A stretch of 64,000 nt of DNA from Scleromitrula shiraiana (lineage: Eukaryota > Ascomycota > Leotiomycetes > Helotiales > Sclerotiniaceae), in NCBI GenBank assembly GCA_028455995.1, contig JABELC010000005.1, forward strand, positions 1,240,001-1,304,000, written 5' to 3'. Positions 45,890-57,561 of the stretch are shown here, one piece after another (the first letter of the stretch is position 1; each line of letters begins with the position of its first letter). Position numbers and translations under genes: made by a program. Below the pieces are notes generated by a model that was not told where the DNA came from, did not search any database, and saw only the letters and a list, made by a program, of their open reading frames with translations.

Positions 45890-48800
45890 ATGACGGAACA
45901 CGATCTCCTTGAAAATCTCAATGCTTCGCAGAGAGCTGCGGTGTCATCCCAGGCTAATACACTCGCAATATTAGCTGGACCTGGCAGTGGCAAGACACAT
46001 ACGTTGACATCTCGAACGGCTTGGTTATTGAAGCAAGGACTACAGCCATGGAATATCATTGTCGCAACATTCACGGTCAAGGCAGCAAGAGAGATGAAAG
46101 ATAGAATTGGGAAATTGATTAGAAACGGACTGGAGTCCAAATTGATTCTCGGGACCTTTCATAGTATTGCGCGACGATACCTAGCACGATACGGACATTT
46201 AATCGCCATTCGGAAAGATTTTGGGATCGCTGACACTAGTGACTCCCAGGCAATTATCAAGAGAATCGTGAAGAGGAATAGCCTGAATATAGATCCCAAA
46301 GCAGCGAGGTCGCGTATTAGCTCACTAAAAGCAAAAGGGCAAGACTCCGCGAGTAGAGTTCCTGAAGCCCAAATGAAATCGGTTGATATACAAGAGTTCG
46401 AGATTGTTTATGCCGAATATCAAGCCACCTTGGAGCGCTCGAATTTGTTAGATTATGACGATCTCCTCGTTCGTTGCGTCGAACTCCTTCGACTCCATCC
46501 ATCTTGTGTTTCGAATATAGAGGCTGTATTGATCGACGAATTCCAAGATACGAATGTAGTACAATTTGATCTCATGCGATTATTTGCTACATACCAAAAA
46601 CGAATTACAATTGTTGGTGACCCCGATCAAAGTATATATGGATTTCGAGCTGCAGAAACGAAGAACTACAAACGCATGATACGACAATACCCGAATACTG
46701 TTACGATACCATTGGAGGAGAATTATCGTTCCTCAGCAGCGATACTTTTCACAGCATTGAATGTGATCGAGCAAGATTCATCAAGAATTCCAAAGTCACT
46801 TGCACCTACGCATGTTGTTGGTACCTCGCCTGTTCTTCGTAAACTAGCAACTGCTCAGAAGGAGGCAGATTGGATTATCTCAGAGATACAGAGATCCATG
46901 GGTATGACCGGAGAATTGTTAGATCTGAACGACTTTGCGATCTTACTTCGATCTGCGGCACTCTCAAGAGTTATTGAAGCCGCATTAGGTCGAGCTGGCA
47001 TAGCATATCGCATGGTTGGTAAGCTATTCTTTCCCAGTTATCACATCTAGCGATTTGATAATAAATACTACAAGAAATCTCTAATATGCTATAGGTGGCC
47101 CCAAATTTTACGATCGACTTGAAGTGAAAACCATATTGGACTATCTAAGGGTCGTGAATCAGCCTGACAATAACGATGCATTGGCAAGGATCATCAATAC
47201 TCCGTCGAGGAGGATCGGTGAAACCACTATAAAGTCATTGCTTGAAGAAGCAGAGAAATCAAAGATAACACTTTGGGCATTGATTCTAGGGTTTGTACAA
47301 CAAAAACGGACACCAAAGACCAAATTGTCACAAGCAGTCGAACAAAAACTCTCAGCTTTCGTCAACCTTATTTTGACCGCCCAGAAGAAGATCAGCGATT
47401 CGTCCGACCAAGAAAACTCGGTCGTCAAGGTTATGCAATTTGTGCTGGACAAGACTTGCTACGAGAAGTGGTTGGAAGAACAACACAAAGATATTCACAA
47501 AGCGCGTTGGGATAACGTAAAAGAGTTGATCACTTTAGCTTCGGACTTCCAAGGGTTGATTACAAGTGGTTATGAGGATGAGTCCCTTCCACAGATTGAT
47601 GGCTTAGAGCAAGAATATGCCTCTGATTTTCTCTCTCAGTTTCTAGCCAATGTAGCATTGGCTACGGAAGTCAATAAAGAGGAGGGTCAGGGGGGCAATC
47701 TGCCTCAAGTTACTATATCCACCATTCATGCAGCCAAAGGACTGGAATGGCCAATAGTATTCATTCCTGCTGCATACGAAGGCTCCATTCCTCATTCTAG
47801 AGCAGAGGATACTGACGAAGAACGTCGGCTATTATATGTAGCTATGACCCGAGCAAAGGCCTTACTTTACATGAGTTGTCCACTCAAAAGCTCTCTAGGT
47901 GAGACGACAACGATTTGTCATTTCCTTACTTCTCGTGGTATGAAGCGATTCCTGGATCAAAAGGGTCCGTCACTTGGCTCAAATACTATCCAATCCATAG
48001 CTCAAATTCTCCGGAGATCTCTCCCATCCCGGGAGTCAATTTCACAATCTTCTGCTTGTCTTGAGCTCACAGAAGATACCTATTATCCTTTAGAGGCTGA
48101 ATATGATACAGAAGATGAGTCAAGATGGAATCATGGAACCGGACGCCCCACTTTTACCATGGGCCAACGCCCTCCCAAGCGCCAACGGACTGGTGAATCC
48201 GATTTGGGGAATATCTCGAGCGTGATTTATGATAACACAACCTCCACCACCATGGATATGGCTTCTGGATTCACGTCGAATATAGGTTTTGCCAGCGCCA
48301 GATCTCTTCCTCGGGTTCTTGCTGAACAATCGCCAAATCAGACAATCGGCAAAGTTAATGCCACCCCAAGTCAAGCAGGATCAAAACCAAAAGATCCTAC
48401 CAAAGCGCGTAAGGGTCTATCCAGTAATCAAGGCACTCTTTTAGGTTTTCTTGGGAAATCGGAGCCCCAGGAAAGTGCCAGGCCACCTCTAACAGGCCAT
48501 GAGGTTAGGAGAACGAACTTCAATACCCATTTGCATAGGTCACGGAATAATGATCCAGCGGAGTCCACAAAACCTTTGGCAGAACCTAAAACGGACAGTG
48601 ATTCACTTCCGTCGTTACTTAATGGGCATCGCATACGGCCCAACGTAGCATTGATAAATAAACCAAATAGTTCTCGGATACAAGATGACCGAACGGAGAA
48701 CAACTATGCCTTCCTTTTTGACGATCCGCCGGAAGTGAAATTGCCAAATCTGGATGTTGAACCCGAGCCAGTGGCTCACCCTCTTGCTTCAACGGAGAAA

Positions 48801-48974
48801 CCAGCAGCAATGGCCTCGATTCGTCCCGCGAAAACGTTCCATAATACAAGTATTTCTATAGCACAAGGATTAAATCCTGGTAAGAAGACTCTCGGGGTCA
48901 AAAGAAGCATGAATGGCTGGTCAAACCGACAGACTCAACCATTTGTCCCCCCAACAATGAAAAAACGTAATTAA
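45890..48974 (+). CDS. SRS2: UvrD/PcrA-type 3'-5' DNA helicase, Srs2 homologue
   Basis: A nuclear anti-recombinase helicase that strips Rad51 filaments in yeast. SF1A motifs in order: Q-motif LNASQRAAV, Walker A LAGPGSGKTHTLT (~30), TFTVKAAREM, Walker B LIDEFQDTN, GDPDQSIYGFRAAE, LEENYRS, then after the intron TISTIHAAKGLEWPIVFIP and RRLLYVAMTRAK. Exons 45890-47018 and 47095-48974; phase 1 intron of 76 nt. Total 1002 aa. The C-terminal third is disordered and Ser/Pro/Lys-rich, with Lys/Arg-rich stretches, as in Srs2, where it carries partner-binding sites. Motif Ia has Val where Asn is usual. Confidence 0.94.
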
Positions 48975-51556
48975 TGATAATGTATGATTATGATTTGGAC
49001 AACAAGTCAGGATAAGGGCTCACTGTAAATGATCGTTGCGCCTCAGTCGATGATGCCACATTTCATTTTGGATTGTGACGAATACTGCAGGTTGCGGTTA
49101 TATCAGAATAGACTTTAATGAACAGTATCATCAGATATGGTACGATTTTACTTTTACCAGTTGCATTGATCATGGACACCATGTTCAGTGTGGCAACCTA
49201 GCAGAGTTACGTTTGCGTCATATGTTCCTTGTGCTGATAATACTATTGCTCCTCTTTCATATATATTGTGTTCTGTATAACATGCCCTGATTTGTGGGAT
49301 GCGTATCACGCGTTGAAAACACCGCAGCCACGAGTGTGACTGACTGTCGGTTTGCATGTAGGTACAGCAAATCATGGTCTTTACCAGAGATTGCTGCCCC
49401 AGATTTGATAATGTAGTAGATTACAACTGCGGAAGAAAACCAGTTATAAAAACCCGAGATACGATCTCATGTGATTCAATCTGCAATTTGCTTGTGGGTA
49501 CACGAAAATGCGGGGTACATAAGGGAGAACGTTGTTTGTCGAATCAGTAAGCAATTATAACGGTCGTGACTTCTGGATTATATCTTCATATAGAATCTCT
49601 TGGCAGGCAGCGCAAGGACAAACACAACCCCATTCATATCTCTATATTTTTTGATAAATTTGCAAAGTACACATGGAAAATGGAAAACCACCTTCATACA
49701 CCATGGTTCTATGCATGTCCGCTGGGTGGTGGGTAACATCAAATATTGTTACAGCAGGTGAGTTATAGATTGGAGAAGCATGGGGTTGTATATCGTCGTT
49801 TTTAATACTTAGTATAGGTCAACATTTGATCATGACGGTCCGGGTTATCTCCATTCCAGACCGCCACGATAGATGGTGTGATGCATACTTTGATGTATTT
49901 ATATGTGTCTGCTGCACTTGTACTAGACTGTTCCCTTGGGCGATCTTGGACAATCGTCCAGCAGGATTAGATCTACCTCTCGATACTATCATCTCAAGTC
50001 ACAAACTGAAGCATTCATAGATCATTGAAAGAAAGGGGGGCGGAAACGAATCTGATTGCTCTATCTGCACTTCAACACCCTCTTTCCCCTATTCCAATTT
50101 GTCGACATCCATTACCTAGACAAAAAGGAATTTCTCATCAACATATGAAAATTTTTTACACCCCTCGCACTCGCATTAGCTACTGCAACATGACACAAAT
50201 TGGGTACGCGCAGTGGGGCTGGGAATGCTGCATTGTAGGTGCCCAACGCGGAGAAATCCCTATACTATAAGGCAGAATGCTAATACCCACGAGATAGTGT
50301 TATCTCCAAAGCATTCAGTGGAAGACTAGTTGTAGTAACTGTGGACATGATAGTTGTGGCGACTGCCAGGCAGTGCAAGGCCAATCTCCTTCTGTTGAGG
50401 CCCAAAAGGCGAAATACCTTGCGGTAAGATGGGATGAACGATCAAGCAATTTGCTAAATATTCGTTGCCTGCGCCAATATCATCGATCCAACATCAGGAG
50501 TGATAGGCATCGGTTCATTCCCAATCGGCCATACCCTCATTTGTTTATTACTTCCTGTGAACCAGGTTGCCATTATGAACACATCGCACTCTGTCATTTA
50601 CGTCAGGCAGTCGATTTTCGATCTTATCTATAGAAATCTTTGATCGTGATAGCCCCATCCACAAAGGACCCGTAGATTTTCATTTCGGGTTTTGACAATG
50701 GCATGCCTGGGTACGTACGTGATGATAGGCGTCTAGGAAAATTCACAGTGGTGTCAGTTGGTCACTTCTGGGTCACATCCCTACAATGTCGGTTAACAAC
50801 CAATCAATGATTGTTGTGTGCTGTTGATAGAAAGAGGAAATCTTGAGAGGTTGAGACGGTGGAACGGTGGAACCGTTCGGTGGGACGGTGAGACGGTGAG
50901 AAGGATTAAGCGCGTTGGTGGGAATGTTGTATGATCTTACTGTAATTGATCTGGTGTGGCGGGGGAGGCTAGATGTCAGAGACTGAAAGAAATTTGGAAA
51001 CAATGTATTTTTATCACCTGATCCATATTTACATATGTTCCCCATTCTTCAAAGTTCGAACTATACTCGAGTAGTTATCTATCTATAATGGGGTTATGAA
51101 CTAGGATCCCTAATTAAGTTAAAAGATTGAAAAGAATTGACTGGTCAAGATCCGAGCAATCGACGCAACGCCATAGACAGTTGAGGCGAGTAGGTAACCC
51201 CCCGTCCCCATATTATGGCATAAAATAGCGAATATCAACGAAAGTACGAAACAAGCGCTTACTTTAGTTTCCAAACCTAGGTAAACTCTTTTACCTAGCG
51301 CCATCTATCTACGTCCCGTAAACTATAGCTCGATTAGCCCTAGAGCATTCCTCGTTTACAGTACTAGGTTTCCTAGTTAGTCTTTACAGCACTGGCATTC
51401 TTTTAGTTGTTGGTCTTGCGTCGGAAGGAGTGGGACCCCGGGTCACTTCAATCCCCACAATAGAAGAAACCTTTGCGCAAGATTATACTGGTAAGACATT
51501 ATATATGTACATTAACATCCGATCTTCCACGTTCCCACCACAATGGTTCGGTCAAG
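48975..51556. other. 2.6 kb intergenic region
   Basis: No gene supported; short frames only (up to 90 codons) with no recognisable domain. A cluster of GACGGTG-type repeats with a CGG-N5-CCG palindrome lies at 50855-50905. Confidence 0.45.
50862..50878. promoter_or_regulatory. GAACGGT-GGA-ACCGTTC palindrome, a CGG-N5-CCG site
   Basis: Perfect 7-bp inverted repeat with a 3-nt centre, inside a tandem of ACGGTG units. Inverted CGG triplets are the usual target form of Zn2Cys6 dimers. About 680 nt upstream of a Zn2Cys6 regulator gene. Function is inferred only. Confidence 0.35.
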
Positions 51557-53971
51557 ATGGAGGCTCAAAGCCTGTTGGAGTGTAACATTTGCTCGAAGAA
51601 ATTTCAACGCAAAGCACATCTATTAAGGCATCAACAACAACGTATGTAATGTACAAAATATGAAATTTGGAGCCGAGGTTCAACAAGAAACCCTTTTTAC
51701 TGACTTCGAATATCTAGATTCTGGGGCTCGCCCATATAGCTGCATATTTTGTTCCAAAACTTTCAAACGCAGGTAAGTACCCGAAGGATTACAATCCCAT
51801 AACCATTCCCTGACAACTTAAGCTGACGAGAGGCACAGCGATGTACTCAGGGACCATTTTAGTAGATGCGAACTTCGCGGATCCAACCCTATTCCCAATT
51901 CTTTAGAACGTGGACGCAAAAGGCATGCTTGCGATGAATGTAGCAGACTTAAAGTTAAATGCGACAATGCCACACCTTGTTCGAAATGCAAGGAATTCGG
52001 GAGAGTTTGTCAAAGAGCTAGGCCTCCAAGTATATTTCTGATCTCTACCTATTAATTTGCAACATGTTCTAATACTGTATCTAGATTCTTTCTCCTCTAC
52101 GAAAGCTTCGACGAGTCCCGAAATGCCTCCTCCACAATCCCTAACTCCTCCATCTACCACTCCTGAACCTATATCCGACCGAAACTCGATTGGCTTCCTA
52201 TTGAATTGCCCCAATGAGCAGGACTTTATGCGCACATTTCCAAAAGCTCCTACCGTCAGCCCAAAGAACGTAGTTACAGAATACCCCAGTTTATTTCCAC
52301 CAAAGACATATATTAAGCCATGGTCGGGGGATGTTATTCAGCAAAGTGTGGCGAATTTTGGGTACAGCGCCAATATGGACGTGGATTCGAGTGTAAACGG
52401 CTTTCTTTCTAACTTGGAATTCGAAACTTTTGAACGACAAACACATGGGTGGCGATTTCCAGCAGATGATATCATGGCATGGTCGGGACCAGATGGTATG
52501 TTTGTCGATCGAAATATCTTGGAACAACGCGCATTCGATATACGGGGAAAGCTGCGCTATGCAGCATCCACCCAAAGTGTACCAAATACCCTATCAAAAG
52601 AGATGATCGATTCTATTGAGCTTATCCAGGCCGATACTATTGCTGCATATACCAAACTATATTTCAAACACTGGCATTATCATGCGCCTATGGTACATGA
52701 AGCTTCTTTCAATCCATGTACAGCTGCATTACCATTGGTTCTCTCGATCATCAGTCTTGGCGGAATGGTAAGCTGTCTTCCAGTTCAAAATATTTTGTAA
52801 CTATATGACTGACTATTTTCTAGTACTCTAAAGAACCTGGTGAGGTGAACAAATTAAAATTACTTTTTGATACCATTGAAAGTTACATTTACTCAATACC
52901 TGGTATTAATGATGAGTATGATTTACCTGGACGGACATATGTCAAACGTGGGGAACATTCATCTCAAGAGTGGCAACAGTATCAACTAGAGGAGTTTCAG
53001 GGCGCGTATCTCATGGTTGTCTTGCAATATTGGACAGGCAACGAAATTGCAAGGACGAGAGTCAGGCAACAAAGATTCTCGAGATTGGTTTCAGTAAGGC
53101 ATTATTCCTTAAGTCCCGAACTTTTACTAATTGAGTACAGATCTATCGTCGTTTAGAATTACAGAGCGTACAGCATTCTCCGGGATTCATGATTAAAGAT
53201 CAAGATTCTTTCAGAAGTTGGATTCGGAAAGAGTCCTATATTCGGTAAGCTCCCCCGAATAAATGGGCAATGTCCGAGCATCCGATCAAATCCGAGCGTT
53301 ATTCCTGACCAATAGTATATAGCACGGCCACGATAATGATGATGCTGGATAACGCCTTTGCAATTTTCAATAATGTTGCTCCGAGGTTGCAATGGGCAGA
53401 GATAGACTTACCCTTCCCAAGCGATGATCGATACTTCAAGCTGGCTAAGTACGATGATCTAAGAAGGATACCTAGCTTCCCAGCTACCAAAATGAAGATA
53501 AAAGACGCATTCTCATTGTTATTCTCTCCAATGGATACAGCAGAGCAAGACTTAATGCCTTTGCTTCGTGGCAACTTAACTGCCCTAGATATGCAAATGG
53601 TTATGCATGGTAAGTCACCTTTGTTTCAGCCGCAGTCTGTACATTTATATTAACTTTCTACAGCTTTATATGTTCAAATATGGTTTTCAACTTTTTGTAA
53701 TCCCTTGATTCATATTCCTACGGTTTCAATTCCAGCCCTCGTCACGCCATTCAAGCTTGCCATGAGGAATTGGAAGTTTGTATGGGACACAATAAAATCA
53801 TCTACAGATGAGAACGAGTGGAATAACCTAGGATTCGAGAAAACGGCAGAAGATTATTATAATGCAGTTAAAAGCATTGTAAGAATCTTCGAGCAAAGGA
53901 ATGGGAAATTCCCCCCAATCCCTAGTGATTGTGAAAAGGGCGCTCATTTGAAAAGATTACTAAGTTTCTAA
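51557..53971 (+). CDS. Transcription factor with two zinc fingers and a Zn2Cys6 cluster
   Basis: A likely nuclear regulator combining two DNA-binding types. Finger 1 is C9-C12-H25-H29 (C-x2-C-x12-H-x3-H), with His29 split across intron 1. Finger 2 is C37-C40-H53-C57. A Zn2Cys6 cluster follows at 78-104 (C-x2-C-x6-C-x5-C-x2-C-x6-C, beginning CDECSRLKVKC). Then comes a Ser/Thr/Pro linker and the fungal-specific domain (YFKHWHYHAPMVHEASF). Exons: 51557-51641, 51718-51772, 51839-52029, 52085-52767, 52824-53093, 53141-53244, 53323-53609, 53664-53971. Total 660 aa. Tandem C2H2 plus Zn2Cys6 regulators are known in fungi. Targets unknown. Confidence 0.9.
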
Positions 53972-56900
53972 CTAAATATTTGATACCTGGGTAGGGAAAA
54001 GGCTCTGGTTTGCATTTTTAAAGGCTAAGGGATACTCATCATGGGAGCTTTGGGGCCCGGTCATGGCCATCATAGGGGGAAGGAATGGAGTTCTTTGATT
54101 CTGGTGAACGGGGTGGAGTTGGCATTATTCTGGCGTAGTTTCGGATTACATATACCAACCAATGAATTGACAAACAATTATTTTCTTGACGTTACACACA
54201 AGCGGCGAATATGACACAAATTGCTTTAGTGATCCTATAAAGATAACTGCTCAAACTGTTGCTATAGTGTAGGGGTTACATATCAAAATACCGGCATTTC
54301 AATAACTTCAAGAATCCCATGAGTCAATCTCATAGAAATTGCCACTGCCTGAACATCATGCGGAATTTGCCCACCCTCGGACCACATACACATGACATTT
54401 CAGCATCGGAGTTAAGTATATTTCTTGATAAGCAATCATGCTAGGAATTGGGATCTACTGTGTATATTTATTCTTGGGTGAGCGGGGAATTGTAGGTACG
54501 AGCTAGATACAATTCACAGTACGGTTTATTATTATAGTCCTTTAGGTTCTCGGTTAGGATGAGGAGAATTTTAACTTTGAGATTGGGGGGGGATCTGAGA
54601 ATAAGATTCTAGAACAAAATACTATGTATGAACTGGTCTTTGAAGATTAAAAAAAAAAAGAAAAATAGGAAAACTCCGACGGATATTTTTTAGCATGACT
54701 TTTCTGCTCCGACGATCGACAGACGAAGAACCTGGGAGCTTGAAATAATCAGGGGTTTGACATGGGATGTGATGCGAGTATCCATGAGATGAACAGCCAT
54801 CTTAGCAATGATATTATTCCAGATTAGACATCTTCGTTTGAGACAACCAATTATCTCAATTGGAGCTTTAATCTTTTGGGTAAAGGGGTACCGGTACTAT
54901 CATGGTATCGAGACGTACGTCGTAAATTTCCTCATTTTCCATAATTGCATGAAGAAACATGACAGTTTAGAGCCCCAAGTGGGGTTGGTTAATCTCCACT
55001 TCGCATAAAGTACCATATCACATGCTTCTTAATATTTTCCCGAATTCCGGGCCTATGAGATTTGTTGGAAATATACCATACGGGAGGGAGTGTCATACGG
55101 GAGGGAGTATACCATACGGAAGTATACCATGTGCGGAAGTATACCATATATGGAAGTATATATGGAAGTATACCATATATGGAAGTATACCATATATGGA
55201 AGTATAATCTCAACAGTTTGAAATTGATCTAAGCCTAATCAAGAATAGTTTTACCTTTCCTCCCCATCGCTAAGCCATGCTCAAAATAATAATATTTACA
55301 AAATTAAAAATCTATCCATTCTTATCAATTTCTCTAATAATTATGATTTGAACTCATAGCAACTATTTTATCCTTGATTAATAAATTTAGGTCAACCTCA
55401 AACTGACGAGATTATACAGTATGACTGCGACTGCGGTCCACCTGCGCTTGCCTTGTCCAGGAGAAGTGAAAGAAAAGCCTCCCACTCATGATCTACAAAA
55501 CGTTATATTTTGTTGGAGATTGCATGTGGTGAGCATATGGACTTGCTCTCGCCGGTATGCATCATATGTTCTCGCCGGGGCAAATCTACATATCCCACTC
55601 TTCCCACTTATACCCATGTTAGTGAGTAGGCGCCAGTCATGCATATGTTGGATCTGCCGCACATACCAACACCAGGCGCTTAATAAACCTTGGAGCTTCT
55701 TTCCCTTGTACTATTTGTGTCAACGGTCAACCCAAACATCACAACCTCTCGCCTCGACTAACTGATGTCTTTTTTGGGAGAACCATTCCAATACTGCATA
55801 GGCCCGTCCGTTCTAAGAACCAACGTCGCCTGGTTGCTTTTCATCTTGGCGCTTAATCATCTTTGTACGTTGAATATGCTGGCCTAGTAGGACTATCTGC
55901 TATACCTGCTACTCGTTGATATCGGTGATGATGTAAACCTCCAAAGGGTCTCGGTGATCCTGTCCTGAATAAGCTAAATTGCTACACGTAACTTCGTGAA
56001 TCTCTCGGTCGTATAGATATGATTGCGGAAAGGTCAAAATCAGAAGATCGCTTATATTGCTGGATCTTTTCCGCAATCACAGTAAACGCTTGGCAGGGCT
56101 GTCAGGATTATCATGAGTCTGACTATGCTTCTTAATCTTATAAGTTCGTTGACGTTGAAAGTGGGGGTGGTTTGGTGCGCCTGGGACGGGGCATCATGAT
56201 CCAAGCGAGTTCGAGTTTCATTGAGTCTGTTGATGTTTGCCAGGGGCCATTTTTCCCTGAGAATGTTTACGCAAGTTGATAGATTGGTCTCGACGTCAAT
56301 CTTATGCATGCGGAAGAAGTGCAAGTGCAAATCGGTCATTGACTTAGCGGCCATAGGATCTGTTGACTTCGTGTGGGCATCTCACGTAATTATATAGGCG
56401 CTTGCTTTCAAGGAATGAGATGTTGTATCATTCAATTCAATGGCCTATCTTCAGCCAGAACGAAGGCTTTTATTGTATGCCAAGATTGAGGCGTTTGTTC
56501 TTAGAGCCGGCTTACTTGGCATGAATGCCACGCATTTTCCGCGTTACCGCCAAGTCTTCTGGTCTGTCTCCACAGTCTCGTATTGCTCCAGACATCTGTT
56601 ACCGATAGCTTGGAAACCTGTAGGGCTCCTAGGTCTTAATTTAGAGCAATCTTAATGGATACCGTCGGAGGCAATTGATACTAGTCTCCAGCAGGAGTGC
56701 TGGATATTAGTCATGGGTTCATGCCATTTTTATCCAGTTTAGTTCACCGGTACAGCGAATTTGCCTCCGCCATTTGGTGGTATCAACTGAGGTTAAAACT
56801 ACTATACTTTAACGTGTTAGCTATCTTCTATAAACTATCAATTATAGCGACAGCTCTGCACCACAACACTTCAAAACTCCGTCAATAGAATCAATAGTAG

Positions 56901-57561
56901 AGCATCTTTTAAGTTGTTGTGATATTAACACTGGTAACAATAACAACAGCATAGAATAAATTCTTCATGAAGACAACCCATAAACTCGACTATACTTTGA
57001 AACTTCGTACAATGCTACTAATATATCGTAAAAAGTTGTGTAATGAAACTATTCCAAATTGATCCAGTACCACATGCTGCTTCCTGTCAACTTCCTCCAT
57101 CTCTACGTGTAAAACTTGTCTCTTCAAGAAGTCTATGGGCACAGACAGCAATACAACTAGCATTTATAACCTCATAGAACTACTTCTAGATATCGGAAGT
57201 CGGTTGAATGCAAGCCACCATACTCAGATACAAACTTGAAATGATTGGATGATATGCTCATTGCTCAAATATGTATAGAAAGGGAATTAGAAGTAAGGAA
57301 AGTAGATACAGAAGAACAGAAGCGCTTTTGAAGAATCTGTCGACCATCAAACCGCATTCAATGTGCCACCAAGCCGTGAGACCAATCCCCCTTTTCGTAA
57401 ATAAGAGCAGAGATATCAATTCATAGCAGCCAATTCCAAATATATGTGAGGTTTCGTGTACGCCATAATCACCATAGTGACATAAGAAAATCTGAACCAC
57501 AATCATAACCAGTAGTTATCAAATCACTTGAAGTGTAACATATCGAAATCTAAGTAATGTG
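53972..57561. other. 3.6 kb gene-poor tract
   Basis: Contains a 17-bp repeat array with CCATATATGG palindromes (55074-55205) and scattered frames of 60-115 codons. The frame at 56052-56354 (minus, 100 codons, starts MAAKSMTDLHLHFFRMHK) has coding-like composition but no family I recognise. The frame at 55421-55765 is likewise unplaced. These may be relics. Confidence 0.45.
55074..55205 (+). repeat. ~17-bp tandem array with three CArG-type palindromes
   Basis: Units of the form GTATACCATATATGGAA, degenerating upstream to GTATACCATACGGAA. CCATATATGG occurs three times, at 55144-55153, 55173-55182 and 55190-55199. Each is a perfect palindrome and fits CC(A/T)6GG, the MADS-box site. Confidence 0.8.

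Noticed and set aside
52845..53156. Separate gene starting at 52845
   Set aside because: It is exon 5 of the C2H2/Zn2Cys6 regulator; frame and splice sites join it to exon 4.
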